From: Peptoniphilus catoniae
GTDB taxonomy: Bacteria > Bacillota > Clostridia > Tissierellales > Peptoniphilaceae
Assembly: GCF_901447155.2 (NCBI RefSeq)
Contig: NZ_LR588414.1
Coordinates: 364,555-428,554 of the forward strand
Length of the DNA: 64,000 bases
Direction of reading: 5' to 3'
Below are positions 54,889 to 63,973 of this stretch, one piece after another (position 1 is the first letter of the stretch; each line of letters begins with the position of its first letter). The position numbers and the translations under genes are program-made. The notes beneath the pieces were generated by a model. It saw only the letters and a list, made by a program, of their open reading frames with translations. It did no database searches and was not told the origin of the DNA.

Positions 54889-56055
54889 ATGAGAAAAATA
54901 TTAATAACGATTATGTCTTTAGTATTTGTTTTAACCGCTTGTGGCGGAAATAATACTGCAAATACTTCTAATGGAGGTTCTGAACCCCAAGATTCGGATG
55001 TAATTAAACTTGGAGGAATTATTCCTAAAACCGGTGCAGTTGCAGTTTATGGTAACACTACTGAAAACGGAATAAAACTTGCAATTGAAGAGATCAATGC
55101 AAATGGTGGAATTAACGGAAAACAGATTGAATATTCATCAGAGGATGATAAAGGAGATCCTACAGAAGCAGTCACTATTTATAACAAGCTTGTTGAAGGT
55201 GGAGCTCAAGCAATTATAGGACCTATTACATCAAAACCTGCTCAAGCCGTTGCAGATAACAGCGATACCGATGGAATACCAATGATTACTCCTACAGGAA
55301 CTATGAGTTCAATAACTGAAGGAAAGGATAATGTATTCAGAACTTGTTTCACTGACCCTCTACAAGGAGCTATACTTGCAAATTTTGCAGCAGACAGCTT
55401 ACAAGCTAAAAAAGTCGCAATTATGAGAAATACATCAGATGACTATTCAAACGGAGTAGCTGACGCTTTTAAGGAACAAGCTGAAAAGAAAGGTATGGAA
55501 GTAGTTGCAGATGAAGGCTATGGTCAAACAGACGTAGACTTCAGAGTACAACTTACAAATATACAAAAAGCTTCTCCTGATGTAATTTTAATTCCTGAAT
55601 ATTATGAAAAAGATGTATTAATGGCTAAACAAATTAAAGATTTAGGTATAGATGCTAAAATAATAGGACCTGACGGATGGGATGGAGTACTTGCTACAGT
55701 TGATCCGGGTTCCGAAAGCATACTTGAAGGAGTATATTTTACTAATCACTATGCAGTAGATGATGAATCTGAAAAGGTTAAAAACTTTGTTAACGCATAT
55801 AAAGAAAAGTACAATGAAACACCTTCAGCATTTGCTGCTTTAGGTTATGATACCATTTACTTATATAAAGCTGCCTTTGAAAAAGCGGAATCTACTGATT
55901 ATGAAGCGGTTATAGAAGCTTTGAAAAATATTGACGTAGATGGAGTTACAGGTAATATTAAGTTTGGTGAAAACAATAATCCCGTTAAACCTGCAACTAT
56001 TATAAAGATAGATCAAGGAGAGTATGTATTTGATTCAATAGTATCACCTGAATAA
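54889..56055 (+). CDS. livJ: branched-chain amino acid ABC transporter, substrate-binding lipoprotein
   Basis: The 388-aa protein has a lipoprotein signal (lipobox LTAC with Cys18), a Ser/Asn-rich linker, and a periplasmic-binding fold of the Leu/Ile/Val type: IKLGGIIPKTGAVAVYG, GIKLAIEEINANGGINGK, GPITSKPAQAVAD, TDVDFRVQLTNIQ. It captures branched-chain or related amino acids. A weak terminator after it would make it more abundant than the permease. Confidence 0.93.
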   Translation: MRKILITIMSLVFVLTACGGNNTANTSNGGSEPQDSDVIKLGGIIPKTGAVAVYGNTTENGIKLAIEEINANGGINGKQIEYSSEDDKGDPTEAVTIYNKLVEGGAQAIIGPITSKPAQAVADNSDTDGIPMITPTGTMSSITEGKDNVFRTCFTDPLQGAILANFAADSLQAKKVAIMRNTSDDYSNGVADAFKEQAEKKGMEVVADEGYGQTDVDFRVQLTNIQKASPDVILIPEYYEKDVLMAKQIKDLGIDAKIIGPDGWDGVLATVDPGSESILEGVYFTNHYAVDDESEKVKNFVNAYKEKYNETPSAFAALGYDTIYLYKAAFEKAESTDYEAVIEALKNIDVDGVTGNIKFGENNNPVKPATIIKIDQGEYVFDSIVSPE

Positions 56056-56064
56056 GAGTTAATT

Positions 56065-56090
56065 GCGGCAATATAAAATTTGCCGCTTTT
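56065..56090 (+). terminator. weak terminator/attenuator after livJ
   Basis: GCGGCAA / TTGCCGC stem, 8-nt loop, followed by TTTTAAAT. It probably allows partial readthrough into livH. Confidence 0.65.
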
Positions 56091-56117
56091 AAATTATTGA
56101 AAGGAGCAAAATCAGTA

Positions 56118-57005
56118 ATGGGATTTATCCTACAGATAATTAACGGTTTACAAATCGGATCTATTTACGCTCTTGTTGCTTTGGGTTATACCATGGTTTA
56201 CGGTATAGCTTTACTTATAAATTTTGCACATGGAGAAATAATTATGGTCGGAGCTTATACCGTTGTTTTTACGATTCAATTATTTTTAATGGACTCGGGA
56301 CTACCTTTTTATTTAGCAATTATACCGGCGGTTTTAGTGTGCACGCTTCTTGGAATATTAATAGAAAGACTTGCTTATAAACCTTTGAGAAATAGCCCCA
56401 GACTGTCTAATTTAATAACGGCAATAGGAATGAGCTTGTTGTTACAAAATTTAGTTATGAAAGTTTTAGGGGCAAGTGCAAGATCGGTTCCTCCAATTTT
56501 TCATTCTGAACCGATAAAAATCTTTGGCGGAGCTATTTCCGTTTCCACAATTATAACAATTGCAATTACTGCAGTTTTAACTTTGCTTTTACAGTTATTT
56601 ATGAAGAAAACCAAATATGGAAAAGCAATGATTGCAACAAGTGAAGATTATGGGGCAGCATCATTAGTTGGAATAAATGTAGACAATACTCTCACTATGA
56701 CCTTTGCAATAGGATCAGCTCTTGCAGGGGTTGCTGCAGCTCTTTATGTTGCTGCTTATCCTCAAGCCTACCCTTTAATGGGATCAATGCTTGGGATAAA
56801 AGCTTTTATTGCGGCAGTTGTAGGGGGAATAGGCTTGATACCTGGCGCTGTTCTAGGAGGGCTTATATTAGGACTTGTAGAAGCATTAACTAGAGCATAT
56901 ATATCAAGTAAGCTTGCCGATGCTATAGTTTTCGGCTTACTTATTGTAGTTTTAATCTTTAAACCTACTGGGTTATTAGGTAAGAATATTAAGGAAAAGG
57001 TGTAG
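56118..57005 (+). CDS. livH: branched-chain amino acid ABC transporter permease LivH
   Basis: About 295 residues with eight or so helices; family motifs FAHGEIIMVGAY, YKPLRNSPRLSNLITAIGMSLL and FIAAVVGGIGLIPGAVLGGL. The start is ATG 56118, with AAAGGAG about 11 bp upstream; an in-frame TTG at 56097 overlaps the ribosome site and is rejected. Pairs with LivM in the membrane. Confidence 0.94.
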   Translation: MGFILQIINGLQIGSIYALVALGYTMVYGIALLINFAHGEIIMVGAYTVVFTIQLFLMDSGLPFYLAIIPAVLVCTLLGILIERLAYKPLRNSPRLSNLITAIGMSLLLQNLVMKVLGASARSVPPIFHSEPIKIFGGAISVSTIITIAITAVLTLLLQLFMKKTKYGKAMIATSEDYGAASLVGINVDNTLTMTFAIGSALAGVAAALYVAAYPQAYPLMGSMLGIKAFIAAVVGGIGLIPGAVLGGLILGLVEALTRAYISSKLADAIVFGLLIVVLIFKPTGLLGKNIKEKV

Positions 57006-57013
57006 GTGATATT

Positions 57014-58006
57014 ATGACTAGACAAAAACGAGGAATGTATATTTTAACTATAATATTGCTGGCTCTTTTCTACTTGTTTATTTTTGCTTTAAAAAAAGCG
57101 GGACTTATAAATAAGTACACACTTTCAGTTTTAAGGCTTGTATGTATAAATATAATACTTGCCGTATCTTTAAATATTACTGTAGGTAACCTTGGCCAAA
57201 TAACCTTGGGACATGCAGGATTCATGTCAATAGGTGCATATACAGCGGCTCTTTTTGCAAAAACCGGTCTTATACCGGGGATTCCGGGTTATTTAACAGG
57301 ACTTTTACTGGGAGGAATTTTATCTTGTCTTATAGGTATAGCTATCGGTATACCTGCTCTTAGGCTTAAGGGAGATTACCTTGCAATAGTAACTCTTGCC
57401 TTTGGAGAAATAATAAGAGTTCTAATAGAATATTTTGATTTTACCGGGGGAGCACAAGGATTAAGCGGGATACCCAAAATGCAAAGCTTAGGTCTTATAT
57501 ATTTAATTACAGTTCTTTCTGTTGCCGCTATGTTTTCTGTTATGACATCAAGACATGGAAGAGCCGTGCTCGCTATAAGAGAAAACGAGATAGCTGCTGA
57601 AAGTACGGGAATTAACGTAACCTATTATAAAACCTTTGCTTTTGCTTTATCTGCATTTTTTGCAGGTATAGCCGGAGGCATTTATGCTCACAATATAGGA
57701 GTTATAGGAGCTAAGGTTTTTGACTACAACAGGTCCTTTGATATTCTTGTAATGGTTGTTTTAGGGGGAATGGGTTCTTTTACAGGAGCTGTTATGTCAG
57801 CAGTTACTCTTACAGTTATACCTGAACTTCTAAGACAGTTTTCAGATTACAGAATGATTTTATATTCAATAATTTTGATTTTAATGATGATTTTCAGACC
57901 TGAAGGAATTTTCGGTAGAAAAGAATTTTCTTTAACAGGATTTGTAAGATCAATTTTAAAAATAGAAGACGATACTGCTATAAATAAAAGAGGTGAAACA
58001 TCTTGA
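57014..58006 (+). CDS. livM: branched-chain amino acid ABC transporter permease LivM
   Basis: The 330-aa permease has an N-terminal hydrophobic block, ITLGHAGFMSIGAYTAAL, GIPALRLKGDYLAIVTLAFGEI and AIRENEIAAESTGINV, plus a conserved ALSAFFAGIAGGIYAH. TAGGTGATATT precedes the ATG. It overlaps livG by 4 bp. Confidence 0.95.
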   Translation: MTRQKRGMYILTIILLALFYLFIFALKKAGLINKYTLSVLRLVCINIILAVSLNITVGNLGQITLGHAGFMSIGAYTAALFAKTGLIPGIPGYLTGLLLGGILSCLIGIAIGIPALRLKGDYLAIVTLAFGEIIRVLIEYFDFTGGAQGLSGIPKMQSLGLIYLITVLSVAAMFSVMTSRHGRAVLAIRENEIAAESTGINVTYYKTFAFALSAFFAGIAGGIYAHNIGVIGAKVFDYNRSFDILVMVVLGGMGSFTGAVMSAVTLTVIPELLRQFSDYRMILYSIILILMMIFRPEGIFGRKEFSLTGFVRSILKIEDDTAINKRGETS

Positions 58007-58776
58007 GTGAAACAATTTTAACTTGTGAAAATGTTGGGATAAAATTCGGTGGACTTCAAGCTGTTTCAGATTTCAATTTAGAAATAAAAGAAAAGGAGCT
58101 TTTAGGTCTTATAGGTCCTAACGGCGCAGGAAAAACTACTGTATTTAATATGATTACAGGAGTTTATGCACCTACTACAGGGAATATTTATCTTAAAGAT
58201 AAGAAGATTAACGGAATTAAACCCTACAAATTAGTTGACTACGGAATAGCCAGAACCTTTCAAAATATAAGGCTTTTCGGTTACTTATCAGTACTTGATA
58301 ATGTTAAAATAGCCTGCAACAAGGATATGAAATACTCCATAATGCAAGGCATGTTTAGAATATCTAAGTTTTGGGAAGAAGAATTTGATATTAATACAAG
58401 AGCCATGGAAATATTAAGTATTTTCGGGCTTGACAAGTATAAGAGATTTTCAGCAAATGCTTTATCTTATGGGGATCAGAGAAAGCTTGAAATAGCAAGA
58501 GCTATGGCTACAGATCCGGATTTACTTCTTCTTGATGAACCGGCTGCTGGAATGAATCCTACAGAAACAGAAGAATTAATGGAAACCATAAGACTTATAA
58601 GAGATAAATTCGGAATTACAATTCTTCTAATAGAACATGATATGAAATTAGTTCTTGGAATTTGTGAAAGACTTATGGTGCTTAATTACGGAAAAGTTTT
58701 GGCTCAAGGCGATCCTATTGAAGTAATTAATAATGAACAGGTAATAAACGCCTACCTTGGAACCGGAGGTGCCTAA
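58003..58776 (+). CDS. livG: branched-chain amino acid ABC transporter ATPase LivG
   Basis: A 257-aa ABC ATPase: Walker A GPNGAGKTT, ARTFQNIRLFGYLSVLDNV, signature LSYGDQRKLEIARAMA, Walker B LLLLDEPAAGMNP and H-loop IEHDMKLV. The start is TTG 58003, 6 bp after AGGTGA and overlapping the livM stop (TTGA). Shares a base with livF. Confidence 0.95.
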   Translation: MSETILTCENVGIKFGGLQAVSDFNLEIKEKELLGLIGPNGAGKTTVFNMITGVYAPTTGNIYLKDKKINGIKPYKLVDYGIARTFQNIRLFGYLSVLDNVKIACNKDMKYSIMQGMFRISKFWEEEFDINTRAMEILSIFGLDKYKRFSANALSYGDQRKLEIARAMATDPDLLLLDEPAAGMNPTETEELMETIRLIRDKFGITILLIEHDMKLVLGICERLMVLNYGKVLAQGDPIEVINNEQVINAYLGTGGA

Positions 58777-59480
58777 TGCTTAGTGTTGAAAATTTAAATG
58801 TGTTTTATGGTAACATCCATGCTTTAAAGGGTGTAAGTTTAGATGTAAATGATGGGGAGGTCGTTTGCTTAATCGGCGCTAATGGCGCTGGAAAAACCAC
58901 TACTCTACAAAGTATTTCTGGTCTTATACCTATAAAAGAAGGCAAGGTTACCTTTGAAAACCAAGATATTACAAAGGTTAAGCCTCATAATATAACAAGG
59001 CTGGGAATAGCCCAAGTACCGGAAGGGAGAAGGGTATTTACAGGTCTTTCAGTACTTGATAATTTAAAGCTTGGAGCTTTTATAGTTAAGGATAGAAGTT
59101 CTATTGATAGGGACATAGAAAGTATATATGAAAGGTTTCCGGTACTTGCGGAAAGAAAATCTCAACTTGCAGGCACCCTTTCAGGAGGAGAGCAGCAAAT
59201 GCTTGCAATGGGCAGAGCTTTAATGAGTAGACCTAAGCTTATACTTTTAGATGAACCTTCTATGGGACTTTCTCCTCTATTTGTAGAAAAGATTTTTGAT
59301 GTAATAAAAGGTTTGAAAAGGGATGGAGTAACTGTACTTTTGGTGGAACAAAATGCAAATATAGCCCTTTCAATCTCAGATAGAGCTTATGTAATTGAAA
59401 CCGGAAGAATTGTCAAGTCCGGTGCCTCAAAGGATCTTGTTAATGATAAGTCAGTAAAGGAAGCTTATCTGGGAGCATAA
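58776..59480 (+). CDS. livF: branched-chain amino acid ABC transporter ATPase LivF
   Basis: A 234-aa ABC ATPase with Walker A GANGAGKTT, IAQVPEGRRVFTGLSV, signature LSGGEQQMLAMGRALM, Walker B LILLDEPSMGLSP and VEQNANIALSISDRAYVIE. LivF pairs with LivG to drive the LivHM channel. Last gene of the operon. Confidence 0.95.
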   Translation: MLSVENLNVFYGNIHALKGVSLDVNDGEVVCLIGANGAGKTTTLQSISGLIPIKEGKVTFENQDITKVKPHNITRLGIAQVPEGRRVFTGLSVLDNLKLGAFIVKDRSSIDRDIESIYERFPVLAERKSQLAGTLSGGEQQMLAMGRALMSRPKLILLDEPSMGLSPLFVEKIFDVIKGLKRDGVTVLLVEQNANIALSISDRAYVIETGRIVKSGASKDLVNDKSVKEAYLGA

Positions 59481-59494
59481 CTATATAAATATTT

Positions 59495-59523
59495 ATCAGC
59501 TCTTTATAGGAGCTGATTTTTTA
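59495..59523 (+). terminator. terminator of liv operon
   Basis: Perfect 8-bp stem ATCAGCTC / GAGCTGAT, loop TTTATAG, followed by six T. Confidence 0.93.
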
Positions 59524-59590
59524 TAAGTAAATATATCACTTAGTAATTAAGATAAAATTAAAAATTTAAAAAATCTATGAATTTGCCAAT

Positions 59591-59622
59591 AAAAAAGAGT
59601 TGTCTTGTAAGACAACTCTTTT
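59591..59622. terminator. terminator of the minus-strand glycosidase gene (bidirectional)
   Basis: AAAAGAGTTGTCTT (59593-59606) pairs perfectly with AAGACAACTCTTTT (59609-59622); A-run on the left and T-rich on the right. On the - strand it sits directly after the stop of the 719-aa gene. Confidence 0.9.
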
Positions 59623-59624
59623 CT

Positions 59625-61784
59625 TTATTTACTATTATTTACAGAAGATTCATTAAGGGGAATTTCTTGTGGTGCTTCTGTAGCATTTAAATCAGTATTT
59701 ACTTCTGATGAATTATTATTTGCCTTTATTAGGCTTATTTCTTGGTTTGTTTCCTCATAACCCACCTGTATTCCTATGGATTCAGCTACAAACCTTATAG
59801 GGATAAAGGTTCTATCATCCTTTATTATGGCTTTTGTATCCATTTTAATTTCTTCATTATTTACATATATAGTATCTGAACCTATAGGTATACGAATTTG
59901 TTTGTCCTGATAAATAATTTCCACAACTTTATTTTTCTCATCATAACTTACATCGCCTTTTAACCCTTCAACAATAAACCTTACAGGTACCAAGGTCCTG
60001 TCATCTTTAATAAAAGGTGCAGTATCCATTTCTTTCTTTTCGCCATTTATAAAGTAAGATTTCTTCCCTATATTCATTTTTAAAACCTGAGCACTAAGGT
60101 CATATAAATCTATGGTTTTTGAAATAGCTCCAAGACTTACTTTAAGCTTAGCTGTTGATGCGTTATTTAATGAATTTATACTTATATTTGAATTTTCGTC
60201 TATAGAATAGTTAAAGTTATCAATTTCATAATTAAGCACCTTAGGACTTATTATAACTTCGCTTTTATCCTTCAGAATAGCTGAAGTAGTTGGAAAAATT
60301 ACTGAACCCTCCGATACTCTAAGATCATCTAGTTTAATTTTTAATTCTTTTATCTTGTCAAATCCACCTATAGTTACTTTTTTACTTGCAAAGATACCGG
60401 AATCAGTTACAAGATTAACATTAATTTCTCCTTCTTGTAGGGCTAGAAACAAATTGTCACTAAGTGTGCCTAGGTTACCATCAACAGAAATTGAATAAGC
60501 AATATTATCTATATTCATAGGCTTTAAAGATTCATTCCAGGCACTTTTTAATTTATACTCAGCACTTTGACCTAAGATTAAAGAATCGGGTCCACTTATT
60601 TTCACCCCCTGTAAAACATTCGAGTCAGGGGCTGTATTATATATTCCGATTCCACTTACAACTTTTCTTTCAGCTTGATTTTTTTCTGGATTAATAACTC
60701 TTGTTCTATCAAAATCTCCAAGCTCTTTAACTACCATTGCGGTAGATCCACCTCCATCAAGATTAAGAGCTTTATAAGCGCCTATAGAGACCATAAAATC
60801 TGATAGGTTTGGCAAAGAAAGACCTGCACTTCTTTTAGTTCTGCCTTCAGCACTTGCGATAAATAAAGTTTTTCCATCTTCGCTTATACCTGCGGCAGTC
60901 CTTGCTCTAACTCCTCCAAGGACGTTTATGTCTTTTGTATATTTTACACTAGCACCGTTGTCTACTAGTAGGGCATGCCCCCCAATTAAAAACTTAAAAT
61001 CTTTTTTGGGACTAATTGAATAGCTTATAGATAATTGTGAACCAATAGGCACATTTGCCTTTATAAAATCATATGCCTTGCCGTCTGCTTGAAGGATAAA
61101 TTTGCCGTCAGGTACCGGAAAATTGAAATTTTTACCTTCACTAATTTGTTCTACAATCCCGTCTTGAGATACAAGTATCTCACTATTTTTTTTGTCTCCT
61201 CTTGATTTTGAAGCCCAGAAATCATTATAAAGATTAAGTCTGTCTTGGTGAGAGTATTGGCCATCAGGTTCATACCAATAGTAAGATTTGTTTAAACTGT
61301 CAAGCTTAAAGCTTGCACCATTACTTGCTTTAACATTTCCACTAAAAGTTATTTCTTCAATAGAAGCTGTATTATCTGTAGTTATACCTAGAGAATAAAG
61401 ACCATTATAGTAAACAGGAGATGTTTGTAGCTTACCTTCAACAATTGAAGGACCCTCAGGGGATCCCTGAAGCAAGGTATTAAAAAAATCTCCATTAACT
61501 AAAGCTGTTGCATCAGTTCTTTTTGCCATACTGCTTACTGTTGAACGTTGCGTATATTTGCCTTCTCCAGCCACTACCTCAACCTTAACTGAGGGATTAT
61601 TTAAGTCAATTTTTAGTAGATTTACATAAGTATTATTATTATCATAGTTTACTATATGTTCTTCTCTTACAACCCCAGGGCTAATAGGCTCCTGTACATT
61701 AATAGTATCTGCATAGGTAGAAAGAGGAAATAAAGCTAAAGCTATAATTGTAATTATTAAAAGTTTTTTTATTCTATTAAACAT
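59625..61784 (-). CDS. exported phosphodiester glycosidase (NAGPA) family protein with copper amine oxidase-like stalk domains
   Basis: The 719-aa protein has a signal peptide (residues 1-25, cut near TYA-DT). Residues about 40-390 match the NAGPA family: VNGDFFN, EGPSIVEGKLQTSP, FLIGGHALLVDNG, GVRARTAAGISEDGKTLFI, and ALNLDGGGSTAMVV, the family active-site block. A beta-rich middle follows, then two copper amine oxidase N-terminal-like stalk units at about 585-695 (KDDRTLVPVRFIVEGL, KDDRTFIPIRFVAESIG), common in wall-linked Firmicute proteins. Probably acts on surface glycans or wall polymers; substrate unknown. The tail is Asn/Ser/Glu-rich without a sorting signal. Confidence 0.87.
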   Translation of the reverse strand: MFNRIKKLLIITIIALALFPLSTYADTINVQEPISPGVVREEHIVNYDNNNTYVNLLKIDLNNPSVKVEVVAGEGKYTQRSTVSSMAKRTDATALVNGDFFNTLLQGSPEGPSIVEGKLQTSPVYYNGLYSLGITTDNTASIEEITFSGNVKASNGASFKLDSLNKSYYWYEPDGQYSHQDRLNLYNDFWASKSRGDKKNSEILVSQDGIVEQISEGKNFNFPVPDGKFILQADGKAYDFIKANVPIGSQLSISYSISPKKDFKFLIGGHALLVDNGASVKYTKDINVLGGVRARTAAGISEDGKTLFIASAEGRTKRSAGLSLPNLSDFMVSIGAYKALNLDGGGSTAMVVKELGDFDRTRVINPEKNQAERKVVSGIGIYNTAPDSNVLQGVKISGPDSLILGQSAEYKLKSAWNESLKPMNIDNIAYSISVDGNLGTLSDNLFLALQEGEINVNLVTDSGIFASKKVTIGGFDKIKELKIKLDDLRVSEGSVIFPTTSAILKDKSEVIISPKVLNYEIDNFNYSIDENSNISINSLNNASTAKLKVSLGAISKTIDLYDLSAQVLKMNIGKKSYFINGEKKEMDTAPFIKDDRTLVPVRFIVEGLKGDVSYDEKNKVVEIIYQDKQIRIPIGSDTIYVNNEEIKMDTKAIIKDDRTFIPIRFVAESIGIQVGYEETNQEISLIKANNNSSEVNTDLNATEAPQEIPLNESSVNNSK

Positions 61785-61813
61785 TTTTACCTTCCTTTCC
61801 GTGTATAATATTA

Positions 61814-61842
61814 AGTATATAATTTATTGAATCTTTTCTCAA
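61814..61842 (-). promoter_or_regulatory. promoter of the minus-strand glycosidase gene
   Basis: On the - strand TTGAGA (61842-61837) and TATACT (61819-61814) with 17-bp spacing. A possible + strand promoter for the divergent gene (TTGAAT at 61827-61832) overlaps it, so the two directions may compete. Confidence 0.7.
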
Positions 61843-61871
61843 TTCATTTATTATATAAGTAAGGAGGAATT

Positions 61872-62615
61872 ATGGATTATTTAGAAGATTTAAAAATGGT
61901 TTACAAAAAGGCATGGATTGAAACTAAAAATAGAATAGTTAAAAATCCAATAGTTTTATTATTGCCCTTAGTATTCGGTTTTGGATTAAAATCCGTTGAA
62001 ATCATATTTGCAAGTGTTTTTGGTACAGTTCCAATTATGGCTGGATTCGCCATGCCTATAATTTTTTCTTTAATACTTTCCGGTTACTGTGAATTATTAT
62101 CTGATCTGAACTTCTATAACAGATTGTCCTTTAGAGGTATGAAAAACTCCTTTGTAAGAAATTTGGGTTCAATATATTCAACATATATAATAATTATTAT
62201 AGCTTCATGGTTTGTAAGCTCAGGTCTTGTAAATTTTATAATAATATTGCTTTTTAATCCCTTGATAGAAAGTATTTATATAAAAGACAAATTCTATATA
62301 GAAGCCTATAGCTATAGCCTCGATTTTATGAGAACAAACCCCATACACTGGCTTTTGCCCTTCGGTATTTATGTTGGACTTTTAGTATTAATTTTTGGGG
62401 GAGACTATTCTTTTCTCTTTTCACAAAATGTAATGGAACTGGCTTTAGGCCCTATAAATAACATTTATGAACTTGCAAGCAGAGGAACCTATTACTTAAA
62501 AATCATAGGAGTAGAGCTTCTAACAGCTCTATATGTTGTTTTTAGAGGTGCACTTTTTAATATTCTTGCAGGAAGTACCATGAGAAAAAGAAAATATATG
62601 GGTGAATTTCAATGA
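61872..62615 (+). CDS. polytopic membrane protein, hypothetical
   Basis: A 247-aa protein with about six predicted helices (segments near 25-50, 55-72, 100-135, 160-182, 190-200, 215-235) and a basic N- and C-terminus. No motif recognised. AGGAGG lies before ATG 61872. It overlaps the following TPR gene by 4 bp (ATGA), so the two likely function together. Confidence 0.8.
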   Translation: MDYLEDLKMVYKKAWIETKNRIVKNPIVLLLPLVFGFGLKSVEIIFASVFGTVPIMAGFAMPIIFSLILSGYCELLSDLNFYNRLSFRGMKNSFVRNLGSIYSTYIIIIIASWFVSSGLVNFIIILLFNPLIESIYIKDKFYIEAYSYSLDFMRTNPIHWLLPFGIYVGLLVLIFGGDYSFLFSQNVMELALGPINNIYELASRGTYYLKIIGVELLTALYVVFRGALFNILAGSTMRKRKYMGEFQ

Positions 62616-63706
62616 ATCTAGATAAAGAAATTAACTCAAGACTAAAAAATATAGTATTTATACAATTAAAAAAAGATATAAATTTAGAAAGTATAAAGTT
62701 GGATAAAGAAATCCCACTACCTCTTATTTTAAACAAGCTTATAGATGACATAAAAGAAGAGGATTTAAAAAATAAGTTAGAAATAAATAGAATAAATGAA
62801 GGAATAATATATCTTTTAGGAATAGACAAACAGTTTAAATACAAAGATCAATATATACAAATTGTAAAAGCGACAGTTAAAAATATAGATCTTTATATAG
62901 ACTATCTTAGCACAAAAGCAGATGATCCAATAAACAGTTATATATACATAAATTCATACAACAACTTTATGGATGAAAATGAAGATTTTGAATTTAAAAA
63001 ATATAACATTTTAGAAACCATATACAATAAAATTTATACAGATATTAGCGAAGATGAACAAAAAAGCTTTTTAAACATGATAATAAAAGGCTATGAATCT
63101 ATTATAAAGACAGATCCCGACTATATCTTAGTAAATTACAGATTAGGATATATATTTAGGCTTATGAACAGATACCTGAAATCGAAACTATATTTTGAAA
63201 AATTCTTAAATCTTTCATCGGGAAAATATATAGAACTGGAAGATGAAGTAAGAGATAATCTAAAAGAACTTGAAGACTACGTAAATATAGAAGCTGCAAG
63301 TTCATATTTGACATATGGAAAATATGAATCAGCCTATAAAAGTTTAAAATCTATATCAAGTCTATATCCTTTAAAAGACCAAGTTCATTATTTAAAAAGT
63401 ATTGCAGAAGAAAAATTGGGTCTACTTGAAAGTGCCTTGATAAGTATAGATAAAAGTTTAAGTATAAACAAGAATGAAGAGAACTATTACAACCAAAAAG
63501 CTCTATGTTATTTAGAGCTTAAAGAAAATAATAAAGCTATAGAAACCTACAAAGAAGGATTAGAAATACTAAAAGAAAGCTATTTATTAAATACAAACTT
63601 AGGAATTCTACTATACAATGAAGGGAATTTTGAATATAAAAAATATTTAGAAAAAAGCTACAAAATAAAAGCCGATGAAAATATCTTAAATATATTGAAA
63701 AAATAA
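62612..63706 (+). CDS. tetratricopeptide repeat protein, hypothetical
   Basis: A 364-aa soluble, Lys- and Glu-rich protein. The C-terminal two thirds show TPR-type helical pairs: YRLGYIFRLMNRYLKSKLYFEKFL, AASSYLTYGKYESAYKSLKSI, IAEEKLGLLESALISIDKSL, NQKALCYLELKENNKAIETY and NTNLGILLYNEGNF. TPRs act as protein-binding scaffolds. The N-terminal 130 residues are not recognisable. Paired with the membrane protein gene; last gene before the rRNA operon. No terminator is evident in the 40 bp after it. Confidence 0.8.
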   Translation: MNLDKEINSRLKNIVFIQLKKDINLESIKLDKEIPLPLILNKLIDDIKEEDLKNKLEINRINEGIIYLLGIDKQFKYKDQYIQIVKATVKNIDLYIDYLSTKADDPINSYIYINSYNNFMDENEDFEFKKYNILETIYNKIYTDISEDEQKSFLNMIIKGYESIIKTDPDYILVNYRLGYIFRLMNRYLKSKLYFEKFLNLSSGKYIELEDEVRDNLKELEDYVNIEAASSYLTYGKYESAYKSLKSISSLYPLKDQVHYLKSIAEEKLGLLESALISIDKSLSINKNEENYYNQKALCYLELKENNKAIETYKEGLEILKESYLLNTNLGILLYNEGNFEYKKYLEKSYKIKADENILNILKK

Positions 63707-63749
63707 AGTAAATGAAAAAAGATAAAAAATTTTTAAAGGTAAAACAATC

Positions 63750-63778
63750 TTGACTAAAGAAAAATATCATGATAATAT
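63750..63778 (+). promoter_or_regulatory. rRNA operon promoter P1 (candidate)
   Basis: TTGACT at 63750-63755, and TAATAT at 63773-63778 after 17 bp. Weaker -10 than P2 but correctly placed for a tandem rrn promoter. Confidence 0.5.
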
Positions 63779-63827
63779 TATCGAGTCAGTATAGCTGATT
63801 CTATTATATAAAAAGTAAAAAAATCCC

Positions 63828-63857
63828 TTGACAAAACAAAACGAGGCAATATATAAT
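63828..63857 (+). promoter_or_regulatory. rRNA operon promoter P2
   Basis: Consensus TTGACA at 63828-63833 and TATAAT at 63852-63857, spacer 18 bp (TATATA at 63850 gives 16). About 115 bp before the 16S start, the usual distance. Confidence 0.85.
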
Positions 63858-63929
63858 AGACAAGCTACCTCAAAAAAGGCAGCAAGAACCAAGATAATTA
63901 AATAGTGTAAGAAATCATAAGCAAAGAAG

Positions 63930-63967
63930 CTTAGCGGAAAAAGTCAGTAAAAAGAACTGAAGCTAAG
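63930..63967 (+). other. rRNA leader hairpin
   Basis: CTTAGC / GCTAAG outer arms and TCAGT / ACTGA inner arms fold into one hairpin ending 6 nt before the 16S 5' region. It may be part of the processing stem or fold during assembly. No boxA-like motif was clear. Confidence 0.5.
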
Positions 63968-63973
63968 GACAAA

